Origin: CAVVEC01 sp963770485 | GTDB taxonomy: Bacteria > Acidobacteriota > Terriglobia > Terriglobales > Acidobacteriaceae | Direction: 5' to 3' | Length of the DNA stretch: 64,000 bases | NCBI GenBank assembly: GCA_963770485.1 | Contig: CAVYPX010000016.1 | Coordinates: 1,051,920 to 1,115,919 of the forward strand | Part shown: in pieces, positions 33,912 to 43,442 of the stretch | How positions within the stretch are numbered: position 1 is the stretch's first letter | Layout: every line of letters begins with the position of its first letter | Program-made: the position numbers and the translations under genes | The notes under the pieces: generated by a model | Told to the model about the DNA's origin: nothing | The model's database searches: none | The model's input: only the letters and a program-made list of their open reading frames with translations

Positions 33912-36437
33912 TTGCTGAACGATTTGGTCTTCAGCTACACGAACTCCACCATCACGCTGGCGGACCGGAACGGGCCGGGAAACGCCCAGTTTCAGCGCGA
34001 TCCCACACTGAATCGGCCGCTCGTCAACGACCCGTCCGCTCCCGGGCAATGCAATCCACTCCTGAGTGTTGACCCGGTGAGTGGCATTCCCCAGTGCGCC
34101 ATGGGTTATCTATTCAATAACGGGTTTGGAGGAAAGATGCCGGGAGTCGATTTTCTCGGCACGAATGCGGCTTACGGCGGCGAAGGCTTCGCCGCTGATC
34201 CCTCGTACATGCCGTGGAGCCACACGAATCCCACCTACGCAGTGCGCGATGATCTGGGCAAGTCGATTGGCAGACACACGCTGCAGTTCGGCGCGCAATA
34301 CGTGCTTGCCCAGCGCAACCAGACCAACAACGCCATCGGCGCAGCCTCCGGTGACTTACAGGGTTTGTTGACCTTCAGCAATCTGGTGCACAGTACGGGG
34401 AATGTATTCGCTGACTTCCTGCTTCAATCGGTGGTGAATGGAGTGACGACTGGGTACATTCAGAACTTCAGTCAGGATTCCGCCCAACGTCGCTACTACC
34501 AGCGTTACCAGATCGCCGAGCCCTACTTCCAGGATGATTGGCGGGTAACCAACCGGCTGACGTTGAATCTGGGATTGCGGATCAGTTTGTTTGGCACCTA
34601 CCACGAGAAAAATCTCAACGCCTGGAATTGGGAAGCCAGCAGATTTAATTCATCACGATTTGCCGTTGACCCATATAGCGGTGTGCTTCTGGATAAGACC
34701 GCCGGATCGAGCCCCGTGATGTTCAACCCCAGCACGTTCCAGTTGGATCCTGGAGTGGTAAAGGATTTGGGCTTGGTCCAGTGCGGGATGAGTTTTGTCC
34801 CGAACGGCTGCATGAAGGGACATCTGTTCAATCCGGCGCCGCGAATTGGTTTTGCCTGGGATCCGCGAGGCGATGGCAAGACCTCGATCCGCGGCGGTTA
34901 TGGGCTCTTTTTTGAGCACGGGACGGGCAACGAAGCCAACACCGGCTCACTGGAAGCCAGCGCGCCTCTGGTGCTTAGCATGACCCAGCCGTTTCCTCTT
35001 AGTTATCCATGCATTGGCAATGTCGGTTACGGACCGGCGTTCGATCCGACCAACAGCGCTTGCGCTGCGAACCCATCGCATCCTGCGCCACCAGCCGGCA
35101 CTGCTTTTCCGCTTAACGTGAGCGCGATTCCCACCCGGGCAATCTGGCCCTATGCCCAGCAGTGGAGTTTTGGCATTCAGCGCGAAATGCCCAGGGACTT
35201 TGTTGCCACTCTTGCCTATGTCGGGAGCAAGGGAACGCACTTGACAATCGAGCGTCAACTCAATCAGTTGCCGCCGCTACCCCTGAGCGAGAATCCCTTC
35301 GGCCCAAATGAGCCACTAACGTTGACGGATTGCACCGTTTCTCCCATCGCAGGAGGAGGCATCCCAGGCGATGGCAGTACTCCGTTCCTGCTCCAGAATG
35401 GAACGATCGTGTCGCCGCAAAACCCCGCATACCTGTATATGCAGGCGGCTTGCGCTTCGCCGAACATTCCCAACGTCAACTCGCTCCCGGGGCACCCCTA
35501 TCCGGGTCTGGGAAAAGTCCTTTCCTTGGAGAACACCGCCAACTCCAGCTATCACGCATTGCAGGCTACGCTGCGACGCACGCGCGGACCGCTCACAGCC
35601 GGCATCTCCTATTCCTATAGCCACTCCATAGACAACTCTTCGGATCGAAGCGATCCGGTTCTGGTCAATTCTTATGACCTGCGCGAGAACCGGGCTAGCT
35701 CGAACTTCGACCAACGCCATCTTTTCAGTCTCAGCTACGTGTACGCGCTTCCCCGTCTTAGTGCGGCTTTCGAGAGATGGGTCAATGATGTTGACTCCGA
35801 CACCGCCTCGCCGAAAGGCATCGCGTTGGCGCAAAACCCCCCGCGATCTTTGAGCATTCTTCTTGATGGGTGGGAGTGGTCCGGAGTCACGCTTTTCCAG
35901 TCTGGCACGCCGTTTAGTGTAATCAACAGCGCCGGCAACACCGGGATTTCGCTCACAGACAACGCTGGGGTTGACAGCGGGCTCGGCATCGCAGCTTCCT
36001 ACCCCGACGTCGTACAAGGGTTACCCGCACCGGGCAACAATTCCCAGAGCGTTGGCCCGCTATTGGGTAATCCTTCGCAATTCGTGGCTCCTCGAGGGCT
36101 CACCTTCGGCGACGCCGGCCGGAACTTCCTCAATAACCCCGGCCGCTTGAACTTCGACATGGCGCTATTGAAACATTTCAAGCTCGGGGAGTCCAGCGAG
36201 CTCGAGTTCCGGACCGAAGCTTTTAACGTCTTCAACCAGACCCAATTCCGTATTTATGACCCGGACAATCCAGGTAGCAGCGGCAACAACGTTATCAGTT
36301 GCTATGCCGGGCCCAATTATTCCGCGGGGTTTCAAGCGAAGGGAGGGCCGGATTGCGTTACGGGCGCTTCCTTCTTGCACCCGATCGATGCGCATCGGCC
36401 CCGCACCATGCAGTTCGGCTTGAAACTGATTTTCTAG
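33912..36437 (+). CDS. Oar-like TonB-dependent receptor, C-terminal barrel portion
   Basis: 841 residues of outer-membrane beta-barrel in the original frame. Landmarks of the family: YFQDDWRVTNRLTLNLGLR, RIGFAWDPRGDGKTSIRGGYG, QQWSFGIQREMPRDFVATLAYVG, SYHALQATLRR, NFDQRHLFSLSYVYALP, and a C-terminal RTMQFGLKLIF ending in an aromatic residue as outer-membrane proteins do. The apparent start is a TTG inside the barrel, not a real initiation site. Likely imports or displays an unknown ligand via TonB; adjacent exported lipoproteins may be partners. Confidence 0.85.
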   Translation: MLNDLVFSYTNSTITLADRNGPGNAQFQRDPTLNRPLVNDPSAPGQCNPLLSVDPVSGIPQCAMGYLFNNGFGGKMPGVDFLGTNAAYGGEGFAADPSYMPWSHTNPTYAVRDDLGKSIGRHTLQFGAQYVLAQRNQTNNAIGAASGDLQGLLTFSNLVHSTGNVFADFLLQSVVNGVTTGYIQNFSQDSAQRRYYQRYQIAEPYFQDDWRVTNRLTLNLGLRISLFGTYHEKNLNAWNWEASRFNSSRFAVDPYSGVLLDKTAGSSPVMFNPSTFQLDPGVVKDLGLVQCGMSFVPNGCMKGHLFNPAPRIGFAWDPRGDGKTSIRGGYGLFFEHGTGNEANTGSLEASAPLVLSMTQPFPLSYPCIGNVGYGPAFDPTNSACAANPSHPAPPAGTAFPLNVSAIPTRAIWPYAQQWSFGIQREMPRDFVATLAYVGSKGTHLTIERQLNQLPPLPLSENPFGPNEPLTLTDCTVSPIAGGGIPGDGSTPFLLQNGTIVSPQNPAYLYMQAACASPNIPNVNSLPGHPYPGLGKVLSLENTANSSYHALQATLRRTRGPLTAGISYSYSHSIDNSSDRSDPVLVNSYDLRENRASSNFDQRHLFSLSYVYALPRLSAAFERWVNDVDSDTASPKGIALAQNPPRSLSILLDGWEWSGVTLFQSGTPFSVINSAGNTGISLTDNAGVDSGLGIAASYPDVVQGLPAPGNNSQSVGPLLGNPSQFVAPRGLTFGDAGRNFLNNPGRLNFDMALLKHFKLGESSELEFRTEAFNVFNQTQFRIYDPDNPGSSGNNVISCYAGPNYSAGFQAKGGPDCVTGASFLHPIDAHRPRTMQFGLKLIF

Positions 36438-36451
36438 GATCTGCAACGCTT

Positions 36452-38734
36452 ATGAAGAGATCGACAACAGAGCCGGTACCCGCCGCGACGAATCCCGGAA
36501 CGCTTACGCCCGTGTTTGTGAAGAGGCATAAGAAGAGTCTTTGGGTTGTGCTGTTGGCTGGCGCGATGGTTGCTTCGCTGGGCGTAGGTTGCGGTTCCAG
36601 CCAGAGCGCCAGTCAGTCGCAGAATAGCGGACCGCTTTCCGGCAACTGGCAGTTCACGATGGCGAGTCCCTCCGACAATTCGTTCGTGGGTGGCCTGCAG
36701 GGCGGGTTTCTGCTGCAGAGCAACGCATCCGTGACCGGAGGCGTAGTTTACTCCGTCGGGCTGCCGCAGCCACCGCCCACACCTCCGACGATGTGCAGCA
36801 GTGGATCGGCTCCAATCACCGGACAGATCACCGGCCAGACGGTAACCCTCGCTGTGCCCGCCGGCACGCAGACCTTCACCTTGACCGGAAATATCAGCGC
36901 AGACGGTTCGACCATGACGGGCACCTACTCCTCGACCGACGGCAAAGGCTGTGGCACGGCTCAAACAGGACTGCAATGGAGCGCTGCGTCTGTGCAACCT
37001 CTTACCGGTCCCGTCCAAGGCAGCTTTCACAGTACTGGCTTTGGCGTTCTCTTGAACCAGGATTTTCCGGTTTCCGGGGTTCTCACCCAAGGAAACAACA
37101 TCGGAGCGAGTAACGCAACCGTCACCGGTACGTTGAGCTTTCAAGGCTACCCGTGTTTAGGTACTGCTGACGTAAACGGGCAAATCAGCGGCAATTCTGT
37201 CGTTCTGCAGATCTTTGCGACAACCGGACTGGATGTGGGTCAGATTGGGGCACCGCTGGGGTTTCCGAACATTTCCCCGGTCGTCTTTGAGAACTCCGCG
37301 TCCGGAGGTGGGTATCTTCTGCATGGCACACATGGCTACGGGCTGACCACCAAATCCTGCCCGGGCTTTCCCGGAGACTTAGGGGACGTCTGCCTGGCGT
37401 TGGGAAACGCGACCGGGTGCACCGAGCCGATCTTGTTATCTCCAACTTCCCTCACTTTCCCCGCTCAAGGCGTAAGATCGTCTCCGACGACGCAGCAGAT
37501 CACGCTCACCAACAACGATCCCTCGGGCGCTGCTCTGACCGGCGTGACCCTCGAGTTCGATTCTCCATCGGGGGGGACCAGCCCTTTTGGCGGCTGTAGC
37601 GATTTCAGCGGCCTCGCCCACTTCACAGAAAGCGACACCTGTGGTACGAAGGGTAACAACGGCTGCACGACCTCGGTCGGACCTTTCTCTCTCGGTCCGC
37701 AAAAGAGCTGTGTCATTACCATCTCGTTTTCGCCACAAGAAAGTTGCTCCTGGCTGCCGTTCGGGAGTCCGTCATCAGAGTTTGGAGTTGCCCCTGCGCT
37801 ATGCCCGTTTCCATTAAGTGCGAAACTGAAGGTGAACAGCCCAAGGAGTGCGGATAACGATAAGACATTTTCCCTGCCCATCACCGGCATCGGGTTCAGC
37901 TCCATCGTACCGTCGACTCCGGAACTGGATTTCGGGTCGGAAGCACTATCTGAAAAGAGTTCTCCTCAGACCCTGTCGTTTACCAATCAAGGCACGCTTC
38001 CGGTCCAGATGGTCGCTTCTCTAAGCACGCCACCCTGTGGAAATCCAGGTCAATATGTTCCTCTACCCCGACCCGTGACCTCCGGTGTGGTTTCGGATTT
38101 CCAGGTGGTGCTCGGGGGAAGTTATCCTCCGAAAATCGACCAGAAGTATTCCACGGTCGACTACGTGTGTGACATCGATCCGGTCAGCAAAGAGCCCAAC
38201 TTCCAGATTTCCGCGGACACCTGCTCGGGAAGAGTGCTGGCTCCGCAGAGCTTTTGTAGCCTTGATGTTTCGTTCGTACCCGAACCGGGCACTGCCTTTA
38301 ACCCGGCTCTGGATTATTTCCTGGAACTGAACACGCTGGAGTGTACTAGCGGGACGACCACGGACTGCGAAGTCGATAGCGGTCGGTTTCCGGTCGAGCT
38401 GAAGGCCAACACCCCCAGCCCACTGAGAATGTCTCCCGGTGCGGGTCTGGATTTCGGCAATCAACCCAAGGGTCAGATCAGCAACGCGCTCACTATTACG
38501 CTGTTCAACGACCCCAAAGACCCTAACTCACAAACCGTGAACTTTACCGGGAATCAGGTGAGAGGCGACTACGCCGAGACGGACGATTGTGGCGCCAGCC
38601 TGGCTCCAGGAAACAATTGTACGATGACGATTACCTTCACGCCACAGATCACAGGATTCGACCCGGGAACCATCACCATTACGTATACGGTGGGACAAAC
38701 CCAGACTGTGTATCTGCGGGGCACGGGACAGTAA
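36452..38734 (+). CDS. lipoprotein with choice-of-anchor D / ASH-type domains
   Basis: 760 residues from ATG 36452, 14 bp after the receptor stop. A cytoplasmic stretch of about 33 residues precedes a signal helix ending in lipobox LGVGC. Residues about 60-325 are a beta-rich region with Cys pairs. Then come three Ig-like units of the ASPM-SPD-2-Hydin/choice-of-anchor D class, each starting with a LTFPAQ/LDFGSE/LDFGNQ phrase and ending CxxTISFSP or CTMTITFTPQ. Such domains occur in secreted surface proteins. Co-transcription with the receptor is likely. Confidence 0.8.
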   Translation: MKRSTTEPVPAATNPGTLTPVFVKRHKKSLWVVLLAGAMVASLGVGCGSSQSASQSQNSGPLSGNWQFTMASPSDNSFVGGLQGGFLLQSNASVTGGVVYSVGLPQPPPTPPTMCSSGSAPITGQITGQTVTLAVPAGTQTFTLTGNISADGSTMTGTYSSTDGKGCGTAQTGLQWSAASVQPLTGPVQGSFHSTGFGVLLNQDFPVSGVLTQGNNIGASNATVTGTLSFQGYPCLGTADVNGQISGNSVVLQIFATTGLDVGQIGAPLGFPNISPVVFENSASGGGYLLHGTHGYGLTTKSCPGFPGDLGDVCLALGNATGCTEPILLSPTSLTFPAQGVRSSPTTQQITLTNNDPSGAALTGVTLEFDSPSGGTSPFGGCSDFSGLAHFTESDTCGTKGNNGCTTSVGPFSLGPQKSCVITISFSPQESCSWLPFGSPSSEFGVAPALCPFPLSAKLKVNSPRSADNDKTFSLPITGIGFSSIVPSTPELDFGSEALSEKSSPQTLSFTNQGTLPVQMVASLSTPPCGNPGQYVPLPRPVTSGVVSDFQVVLGGSYPPKIDQKYSTVDYVCDIDPVSKEPNFQISADTCSGRVLAPQSFCSLDVSFVPEPGTAFNPALDYFLELNTLECTSGTTTDCEVDSGRFPVELKANTPSPLRMSPGAGLDFGNQPKGQISNALTITLFNDPKDPNSQTVNFTGNQVRGDYAETDDCGASLAPGNNCTMTITFTPQITGFDPGTITITYTVGQTQTVYLRGTGQ

Positions 38735-38854
38735 TTGCCCGCGAGGCGAGGCTGATTTCAGAGCAAAGACGCGGACTAGCGCCGATTCGAGCACGCGGTC
38801 TCACAACGTGGAGAAGCCGCTCGGAGTCTGGTTCTCGACTCAAGGAGGTCAGTT

Positions 38855-40735
38855 ATGGCGACTAACAGATGGGTGGTGTTGCTTCTTTCGGCGGCGATGA
38901 TTGCGTTCTTTGCCGGGTGCGGAGGAGGTACGACGAATGTGCAGAATCAATCCCTCGTTGTTGGGGCGACACTCTCCATTGCCTTTCAGCCCGCGCCCGT
39001 CAAATCGGTTTCCATCATCAAGACCGCGCAACTTACGGCTGTCGTTCACAACGATCCCAGCAATCTTGGAGTGGACTGGTCTTTGACGTGCCCAGGCAAC
39101 ACGAACTGCGGCACGCTCAGCCCTCCGCACACTGCCAGCGGCAAAGCGGTAACTTATACGCCGCCCGCAAATCTTTCCGGCAACAATCTAACCGTCAATA
39201 TCGCGGCCTTCGCGGTGGCGGATCAGAATCAGAACGTTGTGACCCCGATGACCATCACCGCCTTTGGCAGTAGCCTGAAAGGTAAGTACGTTCTGCAGAC
39301 AAAGGGAGTCGATATCACCGGACTAGCCTACCAGTTTGCCGGTGTGCTCGTCCTCGATGGCAACGGCGGAGTCACATCTGGCGAGCAAACCTATACCAAC
39401 ACTTTATTGTCCAACTCGGACGCCATCATCGGCGGCAGCTATTTCCTGGGTCCTGACGGCCGGGGAAAGCTCTCCCTGAAGACGAAGAACCAGAGCCTCG
39501 GCCAGCAAGGCATAGAGACTTTTAGTCTCGTGTTTCTCTCCAGTTCCCAGGCGCTCATTGCGAAAATCGACGACCCAAATATCCAAGGCTCCGCCAGCGA
39601 ATCGTCCGCAGGAACCATGGATTTGCAGACTAGTGCAACGGCGCCTGCGCAAGGCTATGCCTTCGTTGTTAGCGGCACGGACACCACTAACGCCAATCTA
39701 CAACCCACGGCCGTCGGTGGGGTTCTTAACATTGATTCACCCGGCACGATTTCGGGAGCTGGCAGCGTAGCTGATCAAGACCTCGCTGGCGCTGTAACCT
39801 ACAGCGCCGCAATTTCCGGGACCGTGTCGAATCCGGACTCATTCGGCGCAGTCAAGTTTAATCTGACCACTGGTTTTTCCTCGACCCCCCTCCAGTTCAC
39901 TGGCTACATCGTGGACGCAACCCATATCAAGCTGATCGAAACTGACGTCAATGGAAAGAATGCCACGGGCGCTTCGACTGCCGGGGTTGCGGTTGGCCAA
40001 GGTGCCGCCACGGGTACCTTTATCAATAACACAGCGCTCTCCGGGTTGTACGTGTTCGAGATTTTCGGAGAAGACCCAAGCGGGCTTGCGTCTTCGTTGG
40101 CGTCGGCCGGAGTATTCATCGCCGATGGAAAGGGCTACCTGGAGCAGGGATACAATGATGAGTACGGAACGTTTGTCCAGTTTAGCGACAGATTCCACGG
40201 AAAGTATGCCGTCGATTCCACCGGAACTGGCCGGGTCGACTCATTCCTCAGTTACGCCACCAACGGCCCTGGACCTGAATTCCTGTTCTATCTCACTGGT
40301 AACGGAACCCCGCCGCTAGTTCTCGATGCCGATGTCAACTTCGGGTGTCTTGGAGGGGGGATGGCCTACCCACCAGGCCCGCAAATCTCATTCAGTGGAA
40401 AATACGGGATGTACTTCACCCAGAGCAATTTTGGCGTCGAAGATGACGCCACCAGCCAGATCACCGTGAACGGCACTGCTCAAACCCTGGCGGGGATTGT
40501 GGATACTAATTACGTCTTTTCTCCGGCGTGGGATGCGCCGCTCACCGGCACCTTCCAGACCAGTGGCCTCCATCATTTTCCAGGTATCTTGTCCAATCAA
40601 TTCTTTCCCTCTGATCTCACGATGGCGTATTACATGATCGACTCGGGCCACGGATTTTTCGTCGAAACGGATCTCGTGCAGGTGTCTTTTGGGTACTTCG
40701 CTGCACGAACTCCTGTCTGCCAAGGCTGCCCGTAG
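38855..40735 (+). CDS. large surface lipoprotein, Ig-like N-terminus
   Basis: 626 residues, preceded by a strong AAGGAGGT ribosome site. Signal peptide with lipobox FAGC (Cys about 22) then GGG. The N-terminal ~130 residues form an Ig-like unit (TAQLTAVVHNDPSNLGVDWSLTC). The remainder repeats a beta-rich module introduced by phrases such as LKGKYVLQTKG, LSGLYVFEIFG, FHGKYAVDSTG and FSGKYGMYFTQ, a pattern typical of Acidobacteriota secreted proteins of unknown role. Ends with PVCQGCP. Function unassigned. Confidence 0.75.
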   Translation: MATNRWVVLLLSAAMIAFFAGCGGGTTNVQNQSLVVGATLSIAFQPAPVKSVSIIKTAQLTAVVHNDPSNLGVDWSLTCPGNTNCGTLSPPHTASGKAVTYTPPANLSGNNLTVNIAAFAVADQNQNVVTPMTITAFGSSLKGKYVLQTKGVDITGLAYQFAGVLVLDGNGGVTSGEQTYTNTLLSNSDAIIGGSYFLGPDGRGKLSLKTKNQSLGQQGIETFSLVFLSSSQALIAKIDDPNIQGSASESSAGTMDLQTSATAPAQGYAFVVSGTDTTNANLQPTAVGGVLNIDSPGTISGAGSVADQDLAGAVTYSAAISGTVSNPDSFGAVKFNLTTGFSSTPLQFTGYIVDATHIKLIETDVNGKNATGASTAGVAVGQGAATGTFINNTALSGLYVFEIFGEDPSGLASSLASAGVFIADGKGYLEQGYNDEYGTFVQFSDRFHGKYAVDSTGTGRVDSFLSYATNGPGPEFLFYLTGNGTPPLVLDADVNFGCLGGGMAYPPGPQISFSGKYGMYFTQSNFGVEDDATSQITVNGTAQTLAGIVDTNYVFSPAWDAPLTGTFQTSGLHHFPGILSNQFFPSDLTMAYYMIDSGHGFFVETDLVQVSFGYFAARTPVCQGCP

Positions 40736-40802
40736 CCTCTCAAGCTGAGGCGAGGGTGAAAGTTGAGCGTCCGTTCCAGTTCGATAGAAGGTGAAGGTGG
40801 AT

Positions 40803-41549
40803 ATGACGATAACCAAGATGCAAAATGTGGCTCCCATCAAGAACCGAGCGGTCGCTCGCCTCAACAAAACCCTGGACAAGAATCTCTGGAACTATGCGGC
40901 TGCAGCCAGTGCCGCCGGAGTAGGGCTGTTAGCATTGGCCCCTGTCTCCCAGGCCAAGATTGTCTATACGCCTGCCAACGATGTCATATCGCCCCATTCC
41001 TCGTTACTGCTTGACCTCAATCACGACGGAATCGCAGATTTCCTTGTCTCTAACGTTTACACGGGTAGTAGCAAGGGAATTGCCTATGCATACATGTTTG
41101 CGGCGGGCCTTTACAGCTCCAACGTGGCGTTGGGAAACAGTCAGAATTCTGCCCGCGCCTTGCCTGCCAAGCGCCGGGTCGGCTCATCGGCGTTTACATT
41201 CCAGCCAGCGCCATTCATGGTGGCAAGCAATTGCGACGGTGGCAAGGCGATAAAGCAATATGGTAAGTGGCAGAACGCGAAGGCCCGGTATCTCGGTTTA
41301 CAGTTTGTTATCAACGGATCGATTCACTTCGCCTGGGCACGTTTCGACGTCTCTGATTCAGGATGCAAGATTACTCCAACGCTGACCGGCTACGCCTACG
41401 AAACCATCCCGTTCCAGCCCATCCTCACTGGCAGGACCAAGGGACGCGATGTCATCACTCTTGCACCCGCCAGTCTCCGTTACCTGGCGCGCGGTGCATC
41501 TGGGTTGTCGGCTTGGCGAAGAAGAAAATCGGTTGCTGCCACTCACTAG
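40803..41549 (+). CDS. exported protein with Arg-rich C-terminal tail motif
   Basis: 248 residues from ATG 40803 (GTG 40791 is possible). A long N-region (about 35 residues) precedes the hydrophobic segment NYAAAASAAGVGLLALAPVSQA, probably a signal peptide. The body contains DLNHDGIADFLVS, a Ca-binding-like FG-GAP/dockerin-type loop (DxNxDGxxD). The C-terminus PASLRYLARGASGLSAWRRRK resembles a sorting tail: short hydrophobic patch followed by WRRRK. Last gene of the exported-protein locus. No enzyme domain recognised. Confidence 0.7.
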   Translation: MTITKMQNVAPIKNRAVARLNKTLDKNLWNYAAAASAAGVGLLALAPVSQAKIVYTPANDVISPHSSLLLDLNHDGIADFLVSNVYTGSSKGIAYAYMFAAGLYSSNVALGNSQNSARALPAKRRVGSSAFTFQPAPFMVASNCDGGKAIKQYGKWQNAKARYLGLQFVINGSIHFAWARFDVSDSGCKITPTLTGYAYETIPFQPILTGRTKGRDVITLAPASLRYLARGASGLSAWRRRKSVAATH

Positions 41550-41734
41550 CAGACCTGGAGTGGCAGCTACGACCCTGAGTTGAACGGGATCCGGCGTTGC
41601 GGTGATCCGGTGTCTGATCTGCTGCCAATCCCGGAGTATTCTGGTCTGGGATCGAAGACGTTCGTGCGACTCAGCCCTGGCCGACCTGCCGGAAAATTGC
41701 AAAAACTGAGGCAATGGAAGGGAGGTCTTTGAAC

Positions 41735-41811
41735 TGGAGGGACCGGGCGGAATTGAACCGCCAACCTAGAGTTTAGGAAACTCTCGCTCTATCCAATTGA
41801 GCTACGGCCCC
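41735..41811 (-). tRNA. tRNA-Arg (anticodon CCT)
   Basis: The minus strand folds into a full cloverleaf: 7-bp acceptor (GGGGCCG with CGGTCCC), D stem GCTC/GAGC, anticodon stem AGAGT/ACTCT with loop TTCCTAA giving anticodon CCT, and T stem GGCGG/CCGCC with loop TTCAATT. Discriminator T and an encoded CCA complete the 3' end. It decodes AGG. Confidence 0.96.
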
Positions 41812-41878
41812 TTACAACGATAGGGTAGCACGCGCCGAGCCCTACGAAAACCACTTGCCAGAGGGCCTTCACCGAGGT

Positions 41879-42325
41879 TCAGGCAATGCCCAGAACCTGA
41901 TTGAAGAAGCCGACGATATGTTTCCAAACCAGATAGTAGACAATCAGCGCGAAACTGAAGCCGACGACAAAAAACCCATAGGGCACGGTGATCTGGTGAA
42001 AGTAAACGATGCCTTCGGGCCCGAGACTTATGACGCCCAATGCCGAGCCGACCAGATACCCGGTCGGGGCCAGGATGAAAGGCAGCAGCGCTCCGTGAAG
42101 GCCGATAGGTAAGTGACGGCGCGGCCGCAGCCACAAGTAGAACATGTTCCAGACTCCAAACAGATTCGGCACCAACGCCATTGGGAAAGCGATGACACGC
42201 TCGATGGGTGCGGGCACCTGGCAGACCACCCGCGCCAGAACGAAGCCGGTTAGTACGAACAGAAGCACGACGGTGGGCACAACAATGCCCGCCATGTAAG
42301 CTCGAAGATAAGGATGTGTGTTCAT
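41879..42325 (-). CDS. membrane protein of the ECF sigma operon
   Basis: 148 residues from ATG 42325 with AGGAGGT three bases upstream; a longer reading is rejected. Four hydrophobic segments (about 11-32, 45-63, 78-98 and 108-135) in a protein without a recognised family. Third gene after the sigma factor and the small membrane protein, so it may be part of signal sensing or the regulated output. Cytoplasmic-membrane location by prediction only. Confidence 0.75.
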   Translation of the reverse strand: MNTHPYLRAYMAGIVVPTVVLLFVLTGFVLARVVCQVPAPIERVIAFPMALVPNLFGVWNMFYLWLRPRRHLPIGLHGALLPFILAPTGYLVGSALGVISLGPEGIVYFHQITVPYGFFVVGFSFALIVYYLVWKHIVGFFNQVLGIA

Positions 42326-42338
42326 AAGACCTCCTGTA

Positions 42339-42557
42339 TTACAAGTGGTACAGCAGCACCGGGATCGCCCTCGGTGAAATGACAAGCCACAGGATCAGCA
42401 GCCCAAGCAAAGCCCAGTCAAACCACGGAACGCCGGCCTGTCGTTCCTCCAATCGGCGAAGCATGTGCGGCCAGAGGTCGCGTTGCAACTCCGGGTTCAC
42501 CGGGGCTGCCGCTTTCTTGAGTAACTTCTCAATGTTTTCGTAATTTTGTTCGTTCAT
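42339..42557 (-). CDS. small membrane protein, possible anti-sigma factor
   Basis: 72 residues: a charged amphipathic N-terminal half (NYENIEKLLKKAAAPVNPELQRDLWPHMLRRLEE) and one membrane helix (WALLGLLILWLVI). Start overlaps the sigma-factor stop by four bases, a layout typical of sigma/anti-sigma pairs. No zinc-binding HxxxCxxC motif is present, so anti-sigma function is inferred from position and topology only. Confidence 0.7.
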   Translation of the reverse strand: MNEQNYENIEKLLKKAAAPVNPELQRDLWPHMLRRLEERQAGVPWFDWALLGLLILWLVISPRAIPVLLYHL

Positions 42558-43108
42558 GGTTCCACACCTAATTGGTGCAATCGTTTTCGCAAGAGACGAA
42601 GGGCGCGGAAGACGCGTGTCTTGACGGCTCCCTCCGAAATGTTCAACCCTTCCGCAATCTCCTTGTAGGGTCTCTCCTCAATCAGCGCTAACGTCGCTAC
42701 AAGCCGCAGCTTTGCCGGCAGATGCCGAAAGGCATGTTCTGTCCGTTCGCGGATATCGCGGCGGATTCCGGGATCAAGTGGCACGACCCGCGACGAATCG
42801 TCCGAAAGACTCGTCTCCGAAGAAGCAGCTTTCGCGTATCCGCTTTTCAGATGATCGAGTGCCACGTTGGTCGCGATTCTCCGCGCCCAGGCTCCGAAGC
42901 TGCGCGCCGGATCGAACCGGGCTCGCGCTCGGTAGATCCGCCAGAATGTTTCGATCGTGAGATCCTCCGCCACCCCCGGCTCCCGCACGATGCGAATGAT
43001 CCAACCGTAAACCTGGCTCTGGAATTGTCGGAACAGCGACTCGAAGGCGTCGAGCTCGCCGTGGGCGAACTGCTCTAACAGCTCCGTGGGCTGCTCCAGC
43101 ACTTCCAT
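42554..43108 (-). CDS. RNA polymerase ECF sigma factor
   Basis: 184 residues. Region 2 (about 20-90) contains FESLFRQFQSQVYGWIIRIV, AEDLTIETFWRIYRARARFDP and FGAWARRIATNVALDHLKS. Region 4 (about 125-178) contains LPAKLRLVATLALIEERPYKEIAEGLNISEGAVKTRVFRALRLL in order, the helix-turn-helix for the -35. A divergent DLTIETF replaces the usual DLVQETF. Forms an operon with the two membrane proteins downstream, the first of which may hold it inactive. Confidence 0.92.
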   Translation of the reverse strand: MEVLEQPTELLEQFAHGELDAFESLFRQFQSQVYGWIIRIVREPGVAEDLTIETFWRIYRARARFDPARSFGAWARRIATNVALDHLKSGYAKAASSETSLSDDSSRVVPLDPGIRRDIRERTEHAFRHLPAKLRLVATLALIEERPYKEIAEGLNISEGAVKTRVFRALRLLRKRLHQLGVEP

Positions 43109-43216
43109 TTGATCTACCTATATACGATTACTGGGACAGGGTGGAAAGGGTTACACCTTTTTTGGGAGTTTTTAGCGAAGTGTCGGCCGCAGGTACCTTG
43201 AGGTCGAAATAAACTT

Positions 43217-43436
43217 GTCATCCTGAACGGAGCGGCCGTTTCGCGAAGCGAAGCGGCTGCGGAGTCGAAGGACCTCTGCACTGCTCAACTCGGCATGAAT
43301 GCTTCAGGGAGTTCTCCCCGGTCCGCCGACAGTATGGAAAGAATGCCTGTCTGCGTTCATCTCACTGCGTGGAGGAATAGGGTCCTTCGACTGCGTTGTC
43401 GTTCGCAAAGCGAACGGCAACTGCGCTCAGGATGAC
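43217..43436. repeat. 220-bp interspersed inverted-repeat element
   Basis: Starts GTCATCCTGAAC and ends GCTCAGGATGAC; inner arms TCGAAGGACC and GGTCCTTCGA are also complementary. Core contains CAGGGAGTTCTCCCC. Same layout as the element at 8771-8982. Lies upstream of the ECF sigma gene and abuts an XRE gene remnant. Confidence 0.75.
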
Positions 43437-43442
43437 AAATAA

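Noticed and set aside
41735..41811. tRNA-Arg as an integration site of a genomic island
   Set aside because: No integrase gene or direct repeat of the tRNA 3' end was seen on either side.
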